Shown: positions 27,037 to 37,163, counted from the stretch's first letter. The stretch: 64,000 nt of DNA from Xanthomonas floridensis (GCF_001642575.1 NZ_LXNG01000057.1:120473-184472), one strand, 5' to 3'. The notes: generated by a model from the letters alone, not told the origin. Translations and numbers: made by a program.

Positions 27037-27903
27037 ATGCCACGTCCGATCGCGCAGGTGCTGCTGCGCCGCCTTTTCGCCACCGTTGCAGTGCTATGCA
27101 TCGCCCTGCCCGCACTGGCGGCAACGCCGAGCGCGCCGCTGCGGGTGATGTCGTTCAACGTGCGCGTGCCGGTCGATACCGACGGCGACAAACGCTGGCA
27201 GGCGCGCCGCGATGCCATGGTCGGATTGATCCGTCAGGCGCATCCGGATGTCGTCGGCACCCAGGAGCTGGTACAGGAGCAGGCGCAGTATCTTGCAACG
27301 CATTTGCCGACCTATCGCTGGTTCGGCAAGGGACGCAACGCCGACGGCGGCGGTGAACACATGGGCGTGTTCTATGACAGCCGCGCGCTGACGGTGGTGG
27401 AATCGGGCGACTTCTGGCTATCCGAAACACCCGACATTCCCGGCAGCAGCAGCTGGGGAACGGACCTGCCACGCATGGTCACCTGGGCGCTGTTCGAACG
27501 TCGCAACGACAAGCGCCGGTTCTACCTGTTCAACACGCATCTGCCGCACCGCGATCAGGATGAGCAGGCTCGCGAGCAAGGGGCCCGAGTGATCCTGTCG
27601 CGTATCGCGAAACTGCCTGCGGATAGTCCGGTGGTGCTGACCGGCGATTTCAACAGTGATCCGGACAAGCGTACCTACCCCACGCTCACCGCCGTGCTGG
27701 GCGATGCGCGCACGCACGCGCGCACGCGCAACGGGCCGGAAAACACCTTCCAGGATTTCAGCACCCAGCCGACCCGGCGCATCGACTGGATTCTGTTCCG
27801 CGGCCTGACGCCCACCCGCTTCACCACCCTGGACGACCGCCCCGGCGGCATCCTGCCGTCCGATCATTATCCGGTGCTGGCCGAGTTCGACTGGCCGCGC
27901 TGA
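27037..27903 (+). CDS. Secreted endonuclease/exonuclease/phosphatase-family hydrolase
   Basis: This 288-residue protein has a signal peptide (LFATVAVLCIALPALAATP). The metal-dependent EEP fold is shown by VMSFNVRVP (Asn), VVGTQELVQEQ (metal Glu), FNTHLPH (His), LTGDFNSDP (Asp and Asn) and LPSDHYPVLAEF (catalytic His). Family members cleave DNA, phospholipids or phosphoinositides, and secreted versions near this size often act on nucleic acids or lipids. GGGAG precedes the ATG at 27037. It is divergent from nadM and apparently monocistronic. Periplasmic or extracellular location is predicted. Confidence 0.9.
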   Translation: MPRPIAQVLLRRLFATVAVLCIALPALAATPSAPLRVMSFNVRVPVDTDGDKRWQARRDAMVGLIRQAHPDVVGTQELVQEQAQYLATHLPTYRWFGKGRNADGGGEHMGVFYDSRALTVVESGDFWLSETPDIPGSSSWGTDLPRMVTWALFERRNDKRRFYLFNTHLPHRDQDEQAREQGARVILSRIAKLPADSPVVLTGDFNSDPDKRTYPTLTAVLGDARTHARTRNGPENTFQDFSTQPTRRIDWILFRGLTPTRFTTLDDRPGGILPSDHYPVLAEFDWPR

Positions 27904-28130
27904 CAGCAGGCACGCAGGCACTTATCGCGCCGGCAATGACGCGCCTGCCAGCGGCGACGGGATCCAATCTTGTGGGTGTTGCGGCCGTTTGAAGCGGCCC
28001 AACAACCTCTCAAGCTAGCGTCATGTCGGTAAGGACGGCGCACTTGAATCAGTGGTTGCACCGCCAGGACATTGAAGGTCCGCGCACCGGCCACGCCCGC
28101 CTGGCGGCTACGCAGCGATGTGCCGGCCGC

Positions 28131-29036
28131 TCAAACCGTCTGGATGCCCGCCTGTGCCGCGCTGGCCTGCAGCCATTCCAGCAAGGTCTGCAGGATCGCC
28201 GATGGCGTGTCGCGCCAGACGATGGACAGCTCGCGCCGCGCCCAGGTTTCGTCCAGCGGCACTGCCGCCAACTGCTGCCTGACGCTGGAGCACGCCAGCG
28301 CCGCGTGCGGCACGATGGCTACGCCCACACCGCGCGCCAGCATGCGGCACAGCGTCTCGATGCCGGGTACGCGCGCGCGGATGCGCAGGTGCACGCCGGC
28401 CCTGGCCAGGTGCGTGCGCAGGTGACGCTGCAAGGCGTTGTCGGCCGACAACGCCAGCAACTGCATCTGTGCGATATCGGCCAGGCGCACGCTGCCCGCA
28501 GCGGCCAGCGGATGACTGGCGGCCATCGCCACCACCAGGCGATCCTGCCGGAACGGGCGCCGCTGCAGGCCGGTGAAATCCGCATGCCCTGCCACCACGG
28601 CCAGGTCCGCGCGTTCATCGCGTACCGCGTCGGCCGCCTCTTCGCTCCCCCACTCGGCCAGGGTCAGATCCACCCGCGGATGCGCCAGCAAGAAATCCGC
28701 CACGCATTCGGGTAGCCATTCCGAGAGCGCGGCGGTGTTGGCAGCCAGTCGCAGCGTGACCTGGCCGCCGATGCCATAGTCGCCAAGTTCGCTGCGCATC
28801 GCCTGCTCCTGCCGCGCCAGCACCCGTGCGTGCCGCAGCAACACCTGGCCGGCCGCGGTGAGCGTCACCCCGCGCCGGCCACGCTCGAACAGCGCCGCCC
28901 CGACCTGCAGCTCCAGCGCGCGGATGCGCGCACTGGCGGCCGCCAGCGACAGCGCCACGCGATCGGCGCCAGCCGTGATGCTGCCGGTGTCGGCCACCGC
29001 GACAAAGATCCGCAGATCGACGAATTCCACCTGCAT
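28131..29036 (-). CDS. LysR-family transcriptional regulator
   Basis: This 301-residue regulator has an N-terminal helix-turn-helix (LRIFVAVADTGSITAGADRV, ALSLAAASARIRALE, ALFERGRRGVTLTAAG) and a type 2 substrate-binding effector domain. The start MQVEFVDLRIF at 29036 is the normal LysR start, and the longer frame to 29135 overlaps the divergent gene. It is divergent from the TauE/SafE gene with 87 bases between. That is the classical LysR arrangement, so the transporter gene is the likely target. The inducer is unknown. Confidence 0.93.
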   Translation of the reverse strand: MQVEFVDLRIFVAVADTGSITAGADRVALSLAAASARIRALELQVGAALFERGRRGVTLTAAGQVLLRHARVLARQEQAMRSELGDYGIGGQVTLRLAANTAALSEWLPECVADFLLAHPRVDLTLAEWGSEEAADAVRDERADLAVVAGHADFTGLQRRPFRQDRLVVAMAASHPLAAAGSVRLADIAQMQLLALSADNALQRHLRTHLARAGVHLRIRARVPGIETLCRMLARGVGVAIVPHAALACSSVRQQLAAVPLDETWARRELSIVWRDTPSAILQTLLEWLQASAAQAGIQTV

Positions 29037-29123
29037 GTGCACTCCAGCCTTCGGCGTGGCCGAAGTCTGCCTCAAACAAAGACAGCTTGCCGGCCCGGCA
29101 TCGCCACCCGGATCCTGGCGCCC

Positions 29124-29867
29124 ATGAGTGGACATGTTTCGCAGTGGCTGCTGGTTGCAGCGGTCTTCCTGCTGGCCGGCGGCGTCAAGGGCGTGGCCGG
29201 CATGGGGCTGCCAACGGTGGCGATGGGGCTGCTCGGGCTATGGCTGCCGCCCAGCCAGGCCGCCGCACTGCTGGTGCTGCCTTCGCTGGTGACGAATCTA
29301 CAGCAGGCCTGGGGGCCGGCGCCGGCAGCGCTGTTGCGGCGTCTGTGGCCGGTATTGGCACTCGTAGTGGCCGGCACCTGGCTGAGCGCCGGGGTGATGA
29401 TCGGCGGCAATCCACGCTTCCTGCGCGCCGCGCTCGGCGTGCTGCTGGTGGCCTATGCCCTGCTCGGGTTTGCGCGCCGACAGTGGACGCTGCCGCCACG
29501 CCACGAACGCTGGGCCAGCCCGCTGACCGGACTGGTCGGTGGCCTGCTCAACGGCGCCACCGGTGTGCTGGTGATTCCGGTGGTGCCCTACCTGTCTGCG
29601 TTGGGCCTGCCGCGTGAGCTGTTGATCCGCGCACTGGCGGCGTGCTTCGGCACGGCAACGCTCGCCCTGGCCATTGCGCTGGTCTGGCATGGCGGGGTGC
29701 CGCTCTCGGCCGGCCTGCCATCGCTGTTGGCGCTGGCACCTACCGCAGTGGGCGTATGGGCAGGCACGCGAGTGCGTCGCCGCATCTCTGCCGACGTGTT
29801 CCGCCAGGTATTTTTCGGCACCTTGCTGCTGCTCGGCCTGCAGGCGTGCTGGCAGGCACTGGCCTGA
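29124..29867 (+). CDS. TauE/SafE-family membrane anion exporter
   Basis: This 247-residue inner-membrane protein has about eight helices. It carries the family repeats GVKGVAGMGLPTVAMGLL near the N-terminus and LTGLVGGLLNGATGVLVIPVVPYL in the second half. TauE/SafE proteins export sulfite, sulfoacetate or other organic anions. The substrate here is not visible. It is probably controlled by the divergent LysR gene at 28131-29036. Confidence 0.9.
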   Translation: MSGHVSQWLLVAAVFLLAGGVKGVAGMGLPTVAMGLLGLWLPPSQAAALLVLPSLVTNLQQAWGPAPAALLRRLWPVLALVVAGTWLSAGVMIGGNPRFLRAALGVLLVAYALLGFARRQWTLPPRHERWASPLTGLVGGLLNGATGVLVIPVVPYLSALGLPRELLIRALAACFGTATLALAIALVWHGGVPLSAGLPSLLALAPTAVGVWAGTRVRRRISADVFRQVFFGTLLLLGLQACWQALA

Positions 29868-29889
29868 GACCTCGCTGACAGCAGATGCT

Positions 29890-29927
29890 GCACACAAACG
29901 AAAACGCCACCGGCAAACGGTGGCGTT
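29890..29927 (-). terminator. Rho-independent terminator of prc
   Basis: Stem AACGCCACCG / CGGTGGCGTT with a five-base loop spans 29903-29927. On the minus strand it is followed by TTTTCGTTTG. It lies 25 bases after the prc stop and between two convergent genes. Confidence 0.88.
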
Positions 29928-29951
29928 GGTGGATCGGATGCGCAGCGGTGA

Positions 29952-32135
29952 TCAGTCTGCCCAGCGCCCCGGTGCCGTGGATTGCGGCAGCACCTGCGCC
30001 GAAAGCGGTTGGTCCTGCGACAGCAGGCCCAGCGCATCGGCCAGGATGGCGGCCGACTCGTGCAATAAGGGGTCCGGACGCTTTTCTGCCGCCTTCTCGC
30101 GCGCGGTGTCCTTGACGATATCGCGTTCGCTGCCGGTCAGGCCGTCATCGGTGTCGTCGGCAAGCGGATCCAGCGGCAAGCCGAGCTGCTTGCGAATCTG
30201 CTGGCGATCCTTGCGCTGCTGGTCCTGCTTCTGGCGCTCGGCCAGGCGCTCGGCCTCGTTCAAGGAAATGTACTTCTTGGCCTTCTCTTCGCGGAATTGC
30301 TTGACGTCCTCTTCCCACCACTGGAACTCCTTGTCGGTGGCAATGCGTGCGGTGTGCAGCGTCTGCAGCTTGGGCAGCAGCGGTGCGAAGTTGCCGTACT
30401 GGGTGTGCGGCGCGGCGGCGATGCGCGTCCACGGCAGCGCGTTGTCGTAGGTGCTCTCGCCGAATTCGGTGGCATCCACGCTGGCCGGGAACGCGATATC
30501 CGGCACCACGCCCTTGTGCTGAGTGCTGGAACCGCTGACGCGGAAGAACTGCGCAATGGTGAGCTTGACCTGCCCGTAGCGCTGGCCTTCGGCGGCCGGC
30601 CACCGGTCCAGGTCGACGATGTTCTGCACCGTGCCCTTGCCGAAGCTGGTTTCGCCGATCACCAGGCCACGGCCATAGTCCTGGATGGCGCCGGCAAAGA
30701 TCTCCGATGCCGATGCCGAACCGCGATTGATCAGCACGCCCAGCGGGCCATCCCAGGCAACCTTGGGATTGCTGTCGCCATTGACGGTGACCCGGCCGCC
30801 GGATTCGCGCACCTGCACCACGGGGCCCTGTTCGATGAACAGGCCGGTCAGTTCGATCGCCTCATCCAGCGAGCCGCCGCCGTTGTTGCGCAGATCCAGC
30901 ACCACGCCGTCGACCTTGTCGGTCTTGAAACCAGCCAACAGCTTGGCGACGTCGCGCGTCGCAGATGCGTAATCGGTCGCGTTGCGACGACGCCCTTCGA
31001 AATCCTGGTAGAAGCCCGGCAGCTTGATGATGCCGATGCGACGTTCCGGCTGACCGCCCTGGGCCGGCAGCGTGATGGTTTCGCCCTTGGCGGCCTGTTC
31101 GGCCAGGCGCACCTTCTGCCGGGTCAGCGTGACCGTGCGGTGCTTGCCGTCGATACCCGATTCGGCCGGGATGTATTCCAGGCGCACCTGGGTGTCCTTG
31201 CTGCCACGGATCTTGGCCACCACGTCGTCGATACGCCAGCCGATCACATCCTCGATGGCGCCATTTTTTGCCTGGCCCACGCCGACGATGCGATCGCCCG
31301 GCTTGAGCGTGCCATCCACCGCTGCCGGACCGCCCGGGATCACCTCGCGGATCACCACCATGTCGTCCTGCTTCTGCAGCTGCGCGCCGATGCCTTCCAG
31401 CGACAGCGACATCTGCTGATTGAACGTCTCGGCGGTGCGCGGGGTGAAATAGTCGGTGTGCGGGTCAACTGCGTTGGTGTAGGCGTTGACGAAGAACTGG
31501 AACACGTCCTCGCCCTTGAGCTGCTTGACCGAGTCGGCGAGCGAGGCATAACGCTTATCCAGCGTCTTGCGGATGTCGTCGGGCTTCTTGCCGGCCAGCT
31601 TCAGACGCAGCCAGTCGTTCATCACCGACTGCCGCCACAGCACATCCAGCTGCTTGTCATCCGATGCCCAGGGCACGTCCTTGCGGTCGTACTCGAACTT
31701 GTCGCTGCCGTTGAAATCGAAGTCCTGCTTGAGCAGGTCGCGCGCGTACTTGACCCGTTGATCGACGCGCTTGCGGTACACCGCAAAGACCTGGAATGCC
31801 GGTTCCAGGTTGCCGCCGCGCAATGCATCACCCACCCCAGCCTGCAGCGGCGCAAAACCGTCGATATCGGCCTGGGTAAAGAATTGCTTGCCGCCATCGA
31901 GCGCTTCCAGATACCGCTTGAAGACATCCTTGGCCATCGCCTCGTCCAGCGTGCGCGGCCGATAGGCATAGCGACTATCGGACAGCAGGCCATAGACGAG
32001 TTTGGTCGCGGTCGCCTGCTCAGGCGTGGCGGCCGCCGGCAGCGCCGTGTCGGCGCGTGCGAGCAATGCCATCGGAGTGGTCAACACCAGCGCCAGCAGG
32101 CCGGCCTTCATGGACGCAGAAACGTTGTAGGTCAT
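29952..32135 (-). CDS. prc: Tail-specific (carboxy-terminal processing) periplasmic protease
   Basis: This 727-residue S41A protease has a signal peptide (LLALVLTTPMALLARAD) and an N-terminal helical domain. A PDZ domain follows (SLEGIGAQLQKQDDMVVIREV, GGPAAVDGTLKPGDRIVGV). The catalytic core has Ser in GSASASEIFAG and Lys in GETSFGKGTVQ, the Ser/Lys dyad of Prc. A charged C-terminal domain is rich in Gln/Lys/Arg (KQDQQRKDRQQIRKQL). Prc trims PBP3 and degrades envelope proteins such as peptidoglycan hydrolases. The length agrees with E. coli Prc (682) plus a short tail. It is monocistronic. Confidence 0.95.
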   Translation of the reverse strand: MTYNVSASMKAGLLALVLTTPMALLARADTALPAAATPEQATATKLVYGLLSDSRYAYRPRTLDEAMAKDVFKRYLEALDGGKQFFTQADIDGFAPLQAGVGDALRGGNLEPAFQVFAVYRKRVDQRVKYARDLLKQDFDFNGSDKFEYDRKDVPWASDDKQLDVLWRQSVMNDWLRLKLAGKKPDDIRKTLDKRYASLADSVKQLKGEDVFQFFVNAYTNAVDPHTDYFTPRTAETFNQQMSLSLEGIGAQLQKQDDMVVIREVIPGGPAAVDGTLKPGDRIVGVGQAKNGAIEDVIGWRIDDVVAKIRGSKDTQVRLEYIPAESGIDGKHRTVTLTRQKVRLAEQAAKGETITLPAQGGQPERRIGIIKLPGFYQDFEGRRRNATDYASATRDVAKLLAGFKTDKVDGVVLDLRNNGGGSLDEAIELTGLFIEQGPVVQVRESGGRVTVNGDSNPKVAWDGPLGVLINRGSASASEIFAGAIQDYGRGLVIGETSFGKGTVQNIVDLDRWPAAEGQRYGQVKLTIAQFFRVSGSSTQHKGVVPDIAFPASVDATEFGESTYDNALPWTRIAAAPHTQYGNFAPLLPKLQTLHTARIATDKEFQWWEEDVKQFREEKAKKYISLNEAERLAERQKQDQQRKDRQQIRKQLGLPLDPLADDTDDGLTGSERDIVKDTAREKAAEKRPDPLLHESAAILADALGLLSQDQPLSAQVLPQSTAPGRWAD

Positions 32136-32472
32136 CGAATGGCTCTCGGCACGGGGCCGATGAAAGAAAGGCGGTGATCGGATCAGACAGCATGACAGTG
32201 CCGAAAGTTGCTGGCGTTGTCATCCACTGGCTGAATGAGCCTAGCGCCGGGCACGTAGCGGATTGTGAACGAGACCGTACCTCGCTCAGTTGGGCGCCGC
32301 CGCCGAATACAACACGGCCCCGTGCGGTGCACAGGGCCGAATCGGGCGAACCAGCAATGTTGGTAGAAACAGCATCACGGCCGTCAATGCGCGATTGCGC
32401 ATCCGGCATTGGCTGGCCGCGCCGACCAGCAGCACGCGACGGCGATCACCTGCCGGCCACCGGTACTGCCGC
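32136..32472. other. Gene-free spacer between lipA end and prc start
   Basis: This stretch of 337 bases is transcribed away from lipA and into prc. It should hold the prc promoter. No repeat, hairpin or conserved small gene was recognised. Confidence 0.5.
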
Positions 32473-33486
32473 TCAGGCGGCGACGCCGGCGCCTGCGGCC
32501 TGCCGGTCGGCGTGATAGGACGAGCGCACCATCGGGCCGGACGCCACATGGCTGAAGCCCAAGGCGTTGCCGTAGTCTTCCAGCGCCTTATATTCCTCAG
32601 GCGTCCAGTAGCGCATCACCGGGTGATGGTGCGGCGTCGGCTGCAGGTACTGGCCAATCGTGATCATGTCCACATCGTGTGCGCGCAGATCGCGCAAGGT
32701 GGCCTGCACCTGCTCCATGGTTTCGCCCAGCCCGAGCATGATGCCGGACTTGGTGGCGATGGCCGGATGCTGCGCCTTGAAGCGCTGTAGCAGGGTCAGC
32801 GACCACTGGTAATCCGCGCCGGGGCGCACGTTCGGATACAGGTCCGGCACGGTTTCGATGTTGTGGTTGAACACGTCCGGCGGGCTCAGCGCCAGGATCT
32901 CCAGCGCGCGATCCATGCGGCCCTTGCCGCGGAAATCCGGGGTCAGGATCTCGATGCGGGTATTGGGCGAACTGGCGCGGATGGCGGAGATGCACTCCAC
33001 GAAGTGCTGCGCACCACCATCGCGTAGATCGTCGCGGTCCACGCTGGTGACCACCACGTATTTCAGGCCCATGTCGGCCACCGTGGTCGCCAGGCTGGCC
33101 GGCTCGCTGGCATCCGGCGGTTTGGGCCGGCCGTGCGCAACATCGCAGAACGAGCAGCGCCGCGTGCACACCTCGCCCAGGATCATGAAGGTGGCGGTGC
33201 CGTGGCTGAAGCACTCGTGGATGTTCGGGCAGCTGGCCTCTTCGCAGACGGTGACCAGGCGGTTTTCACGCAGTTTGGCCTTGAGGTTCTGCACCGCATT
33301 GCCGGACGGGATCCGCACGCGGATCCACGACGGCTTGCGCAGTACCGGTGCATCGACAAACTGCACCGGCGAGCGATTGATCTTGTCGCCACCGATCTGC
33401 TTGACGCCGGTCTGCAGCGGCGCAGGCGCGGCGGTGTCGCCGGAGACGACCTGCAAGGGGATGGAACGGGCGATAGGCTGGGTCAT
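32473..33486 (-). CDS. lipA: Lipoyl synthase
   Basis: This 337-residue radical SAM enzyme inserts two sulfurs into protein-bound octanoyl groups to make lipoate. It shows both clusters: the auxiliary motif [12 protein letters not shown] and the radical SAM motif CTRRCSFC. Also present are [15 protein letters not shown] and the C-terminal [14 protein letters not shown] with the essential RSSYHA. It follows lipB by 14 bases. The ybeD-lipB-lipA order is conserved in many gammaproteobacteria. The long in-frame ORF to 34050 is an artefact of reading through lipB in another frame. Confidence 0.97.
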   Translation of the reverse strand: MTQPIARSIPLQVVSGDTAAPAPLQTGVKQIGGDKINRSPVQFVDAPVLRKPSWIRVRIPSGNAVQNLKAKLRENRLVTVCEEASCPNIHECFSHGTATFMILGEVCTRRCSFCDVAHGRPKPPDASEPASLATTVADMGLKYVVVTSVDRDDLRDGGAQHFVECISAIRASSPNTRIEILTPDFRGKGRMDRALEILALSPPDVFNHNIETVPDLYPNVRPGADYQWSLTLLQRFKAQHPAIATKSGIMLGLGETMEQVQATLRDLRAHDVDMITIGQYLQPTPHHHPVMRYWTPEEYKALEDYGNALGFSHVASGPMVRSSYHADRQAAGAGVAA

Positions 33487-33500
33487 GACGGTACGGGCGC

Positions 33501-34199
33501 TCAGGCCGGAAGCGAAAGGTCGGGCAATGCGGAAACGGGCTGCAGCACGAGGCCGAACTGGCGCGCCAGTTGCTCGAGCAGCACCGCCTTGACGGCGTCC
33601 ATCCCGGAGGGGCCGCCCAAGTCTAGCACCGAGGTCACCTGCAGACCCTGGTAGCCACAGGGGTTGATACGGTGGAAGGGCTCCAGGTCCATCGCCACGT
33701 TGAACGACAACCCGTGAAAGGTGCAGCCGCGGCGCACGCGGATACCGAGTGCGGCGATCTTGGCCGCGCCCACATAGACGCCTGGCGCGCCGTCGCGACG
33801 CGCGGCCACGATATTCCACTCGTCCAGCGTGTCGATCAGCGCCTGCTCGATCTTGCACACGTAATCGCGCACACCGATCCTGAGCCGGCGCAGGTCCAGC
33901 AGCGGATAGACCACCAACTGGCCAGGGCCGTGATAGGTCACCTGACCGCCACGATCCACCTGCAGCACCGGAATCTCGCCCGGCGCCAGCACGTGCTCCG
34001 GCTTGCCGGCCTGGCCCAGGGTGAACACCGGCGCGTGCTCGACCACCCACACCTCGTCGGCCGTGTGCTCATCACGCGTATCGGTGAAACGCTGCATTGC
34101 ACGCCACACCGCGGTGTAGTCCTGCTGACCCAGGTCGCGCAACTGCGCCGGCGGGATGGCGACCGGCGCCACGACCGGTTCGGCCGCTACAGCGTCCAC
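33501..34199 (-). CDS. lipB: Octanoyl-[acyl-carrier-protein]-protein N-octanoyltransferase
   Basis: LipB transfers octanoyl from ACP to lipoyl domains. The 232-residue protein carries [32 protein letters not shown] with the catalytic Lys, and the acyl-thioester Cys in INPCGYQG. The start is GTG at 34199, which overlaps the last codons of ybeD by 13 bases and so suggests coupled translation. Later in-frame starts would cut into the conserved N-terminal part. Confidence 0.95.
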   Translation of the reverse strand: MDAVAAEPVVAPVAIPPAQLRDLGQQDYTAVWRAMQRFTDTRDEHTADEVWVVEHAPVFTLGQAGKPEHVLAPGEIPVLQVDRGGQVTYHGPGQLVVYPLLDLRRLRIGVRDYVCKIEQALIDTLDEWNIVAARRDGAPGVYVGAAKIAALGIRVRRGCTFHGLSFNVAMDLEPFHRINPCGYQGLQVTSVLDLGGPSGMDAVKAVLLEQLARQFGLVLQPVSALPDLSLPA

Positions 34200-34465
34200 T
34201 TCACTTCCGGATGATCGCGCAGCGCCTGGTGCGCGGCGTCGAACTGCTCCCGGCTCTCGGCGCGGAAGCCGATCTTGACCGAGACATACTTGCCGCTGGA
34301 AGAGTGCTTCCAGCTGATGCTTTCCTGCAGCAGCTCCACGCCGGTGGCGGCGAGCAGACGCGGCAATTCGGTTTCCAGGCCACGATCGGCCGCGCCCATG
34401 GCGCTGAGCTCGAAGGTGCCGGGAAACTGGAAGCCGTGATCGGGGTTGTCGGTGCTGATATCCAT
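34187..34465 (-). CDS. ybeD: DUF493 (YbeD) family protein
   Basis: This 92-residue cytoplasmic protein starts [20 protein letters not shown] and contains [13 protein letters not shown] and [16 protein letters not shown], the conserved features of the YbeD ferredoxin-like fold. Its role is not established, but it almost always lies between the dacC and lipB genes. Here two extra genes (CsgG-like and LpxR-like) separate it from dacC. Confidence 0.95.
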   Translation of the reverse strand: MDISTDNPDHGFQFPGTFELSAMGAADRGLETELPRLLAATGVELLQESISWKHSSSGKYVSVKIGFRAESREQFDAAHQALRDHPEVKWTL

Positions 34466-34732
34466 CGCCCCATTATCGGGCCGGTGGAGGGCAAACCCAA
34501 GTCCGTACTATCAGAAACGACCAGCGGAGCCATGCGCCTGGCATGGACACCGCCACATCGCGCCGGGCGTCGCGCGCCCGGCAGGATTCGGACAGGCAAT
34601 CGCGCCATGCGGATTGTCTGGCGGTGTCGCCAGACAAAGCCAGGAAACAGACCACCATGGATGGCAGATGCCCACTGGATCTCCAGCCGACACCCGCGCA
34701 CGCCTGATGGCGACGCGGTTGTCCTCCCGCAC

Positions 34733-35716
34733 TTACTTGGACAGTTCCAGCATCGCCGACGACACCCAGCCGCGATTACCCATCTCGTCCTCGACTTCCC
34801 ACATCACGCCTTCCTTGGTGCCGGTGGGATACAGCATCATGCCCGGCTCCAGCGTGCGGACCGCCGCGCCAGTGCCCTTGGCATTGGCCAATAGGCGCCC
34901 TGCGCGCGTCACGGTGACTGCCTGCTGGGTGTTGGACGCAGCAGGGTTGCCGGACAGCCCGCCAAGCTGGCTGACGATGTCGGTATAGGCCTGCAGATAC
35001 GCCAGCGTGATCACCTGGCCGATCTCAGTGTTGGCATAACCGCCGGCACCAGCCGCGCCGAAATCGCCGCCAGTGAACAGGTTGCCACGCGCCCCCCAGC
35101 CCAGGTCGGTCTTCTTGGCGTTGCCTTCAGCCATGGCCACCTGTTCGGACGAGCGCACATCGGTGATGGTCAGGACCACGTCAGCGGTCTTCTTGTTGAG
35201 ATTCAGGCCGCCCACCAAGTTGCCGGCATTGCCACCGACCAGGCCGCCCAGCATGCCGGCAATCGCGCTGCCGCCCGCATTGCTGTTCTGCGAAATGAGA
35301 TCAGGCGTCATGACGTAATCAGCTGCGCGGATCTGGCCCTTGCCAATATTGGAGCGTGCACGCAGATCACCATTGGCCGCCATATCGCGCTCGCGCTGCG
35401 ATGCCGCCATGCCGGCGCCACGGTCCACCAGGGTGAAGCAGCGCGACTTGTTGACGAATACCTTGATCAACTTGGACGGTGCCGGGAGCTGCTGACCCGA
35501 CCACCAGTTGACCGCATCTTCCGGCTCGATCACCGACAGGCTACCCAACGGCTTGGTGCACGTCGGGATCTGCGCGACACCCTCCTTGCGCTGGTCCTGC
35601 GCGGAGCCTTTGAAGGCGTCCTTGAACCCGGCCGATGCCGGCGCGCTGACGCTGGCCAATGCAATACCCAGCATGCTGGACAGTACCGCCGCGCTGACAG
35701 AAATCGTCTTGCTCAT
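34733..35716 (-). CDS. CsgG/HfaB-like secreted protein with SH3-like end
   Basis: This 327-residue protein has a signal peptide (MSKTISVSAAVLSSMLGIALASVSAPASA). A CsgG-type alpha/beta region follows (LIKVFVNKSRCFTLVDRGAGM, AADYVMTPDLISQNS, ADVVLTITDVRSSEQV). It is interrupted by a Gly-rich hydrophobic stretch (GGSAIAGMLGGLVGGNAGNL). The last 70 residues (MLYPTGTKEGVMWEVEDEMGNRGWVSSAMLEL) look like an SH3 domain. The CsgG relation suggests an outer-membrane assembly or wall-binding role. The start at 35716 is supported by AGGGGA. It is divergent from the LpxR-like gene. Confidence 0.8.
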   Translation of the reverse strand: MSKTISVSAAVLSSMLGIALASVSAPASAGFKDAFKGSAQDQRKEGVAQIPTCTKPLGSLSVIEPEDAVNWWSGQQLPAPSKLIKVFVNKSRCFTLVDRGAGMAASQRERDMAANGDLRARSNIGKGQIRAADYVMTPDLISQNSNAGGSAIAGMLGGLVGGNAGNLVGGLNLNKKTADVVLTITDVRSSEQVAMAEGNAKKTDLGWGARGNLFTGGDFGAAGAGGYANTEIGQVITLAYLQAYTDIVSQLGGLSGNPAASNTQQAVTVTRAGRLLANAKGTGAAVRTLEPGMMLYPTGTKEGVMWEVEDEMGNRGWVSSAMLELSK

Positions 35717-36010
35717 ATTTAGTCCCCTGACACCTGCGCTGCCGTGGGCAAACGCGATCCGTTGGCGATGAATAGCCTGCAAAGGCTGCCGTTCCTTGGG
35801 GCTTCTTCCCCGGGGACGGATCATATGCTAATCGCGCAGGCTTTTCATCGCTGCCCTGCGGCAGCGCCGCCACGCCGCCGATGAAACGGACTGGTGCGCA
35901 AGACGCGCCACGCTGTGTGGCGAGATGATGCTGCGTATGTTCACGCCGCGCAGCACTGTGCGCAGGCACCTTTGCTGAACCTAGTCCACCTTTACTCCCC
36001 CAGGCCCTCC

Positions 36011-37072
36011 ATGCTCCGACCGCGCGCGTTGTCTGCTGCCCTGCTGCTTTCTTTCACCGGGTTGTCGATGCCCGCCCTGGCGGCGGATCAATGCGACTCG
36101 AGCCGGCTGGGGCGTACGCCACCGGCGGTGAATTTCCGCGTCGACAACGACCTGTTCGGGGGGGAGGACCAGGATCAGGGGTATTCCAACGGCGCGGTGC
36201 TGACCCTGGTGTCGCCCAACCTGGTGGACTACACCGATGACCCCTGCCTGCCACGCACCGCGCGCTGGGTGAACAGCTACCTGGAACGCCTGCATCCGGG
36301 CGAATTCGATCAGCAGAACATGGTGTTCTCGATCGGCCAGGCAATCTTCACCCCGACCGATTTCACCCGTCGCGACGTGATCCCGGACGACCGCCCCTAC
36401 GCAGGCATTCTGCTGGCAAGTTTCGGCTACAACGCGCGTAACGATGCGCACTTGCGAACCACCCAGTTACAGGTCGGCGTGGTGGGCCCCTGGGCCTTCG
36501 CGCAGGAGGCCCAGGATGCGATCCACGACGCATTGGGTGACGAAAAATTCCAGGGCTGGGACAACCAGTTGCACAATGAGCCACTGATCAATCTGGTCCA
36601 CGAGCGCATGCGTCGCTGGCCGGCCGATGCCAGCGGCAATGCCGATGGATTCGGCTGGGATTTCATCTCTCACTGGGGCGGCGCGGTGGGCAATATGGCC
36701 ACACATCTGAACGCCGGTGGCGAAGCACGTTTTGGCTGGAAACTGCCCGATGACTTCGGCAGCACCCCCACCCGCCCGGCGGGCGAAAACACGGCCCCGA
36801 GCCGGCTGGGACGTGCCAGTGGCTGGTCGGGGCATCTGTTCGTGACCACCGACGCACGCTGGGTGATCCGCGACATCACCCTGGACGGCAACACCTTCCG
36901 CAACAGCCACAGCGTGGACAAACGCCCGTTCGTGGGCGATGTCGGTTACGGCCTGGCCATCATGTACGGCCGCTGGAAGTTCGCCCTCGCCCGCTACCAC
37001 CGCACCCGCGAATTCGAGACCCAGCGCGAGACGCCGGTGTATGGGAGTTTCACGATCAGCCGGATGCTTTGA
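36011..37072 (+). CDS. LpxR-like outer-membrane lipid A 3'-O-deacylase
   Basis: This 353-residue outer-membrane beta-barrel has a signal peptide ending PALAADQ. The active-site pattern known for Salmonella LpxR is visible: FRVDNDLFGG (Asn-Asp), QGYSNG (Ser) and WDFISHWGGAVGN (His). It also has DRPYAGILLASFGY and the C-terminal aromatic strand. LpxR removes the 3'-acyloxyacyl group from lipid A, which can change recognition by host immunity. The start MLRPRALSAALLL at 36011 was chosen because the upstream in-frame region has no signal peptide. Confidence 0.88.
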   Translation: MLRPRALSAALLLSFTGLSMPALAADQCDSSRLGRTPPAVNFRVDNDLFGGEDQDQGYSNGAVLTLVSPNLVDYTDDPCLPRTARWVNSYLERLHPGEFDQQNMVFSIGQAIFTPTDFTRRDVIPDDRPYAGILLASFGYNARNDAHLRTTQLQVGVVGPWAFAQEAQDAIHDALGDEKFQGWDNQLHNEPLINLVHERMRRWPADASGNADGFGWDFISHWGGAVGNMATHLNAGGEARFGWKLPDDFGSTPTRPAGENTAPSRLGRASGWSGHLFVTTDARWVIRDITLDGNTFRNSHSVDKRPFVGDVGYGLAIMYGRWKFALARYHRTREFETQRETPVYGSFTISRML

Positions 37073-37077
37073 TGGCT

Positions 37078-37163
37078 GGGAATCGGGAGTGGGGAATCGG
37101 GAATCGCAAGAGCAAACGCTGTGCTCCTGCATTTACCGATTCCCAATTCCCCATTCTCGATTC
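37078..37163. repeat. Opposed pair of GGGAATC heptamer arrays
   Basis: A forward array of GGGAATC-type heptamers at 37078-37106 is followed by an inverted array at 37137-37163, so the RNA could fold into an imperfect stem of about 27 pairs with a 30-base loop. It lies directly after the LpxR-like stop codon. Other members are at 41281-41331, 47177-47639, 48499-48655 and 53410-54061. Confidence 0.85.

Noticed and set aside
32473..34050. 525-codon frame suggesting a long lipA product
   Set aside because: The first 188 codons are an out-of-frame reading of lipB. The true lipA starts at 33486.
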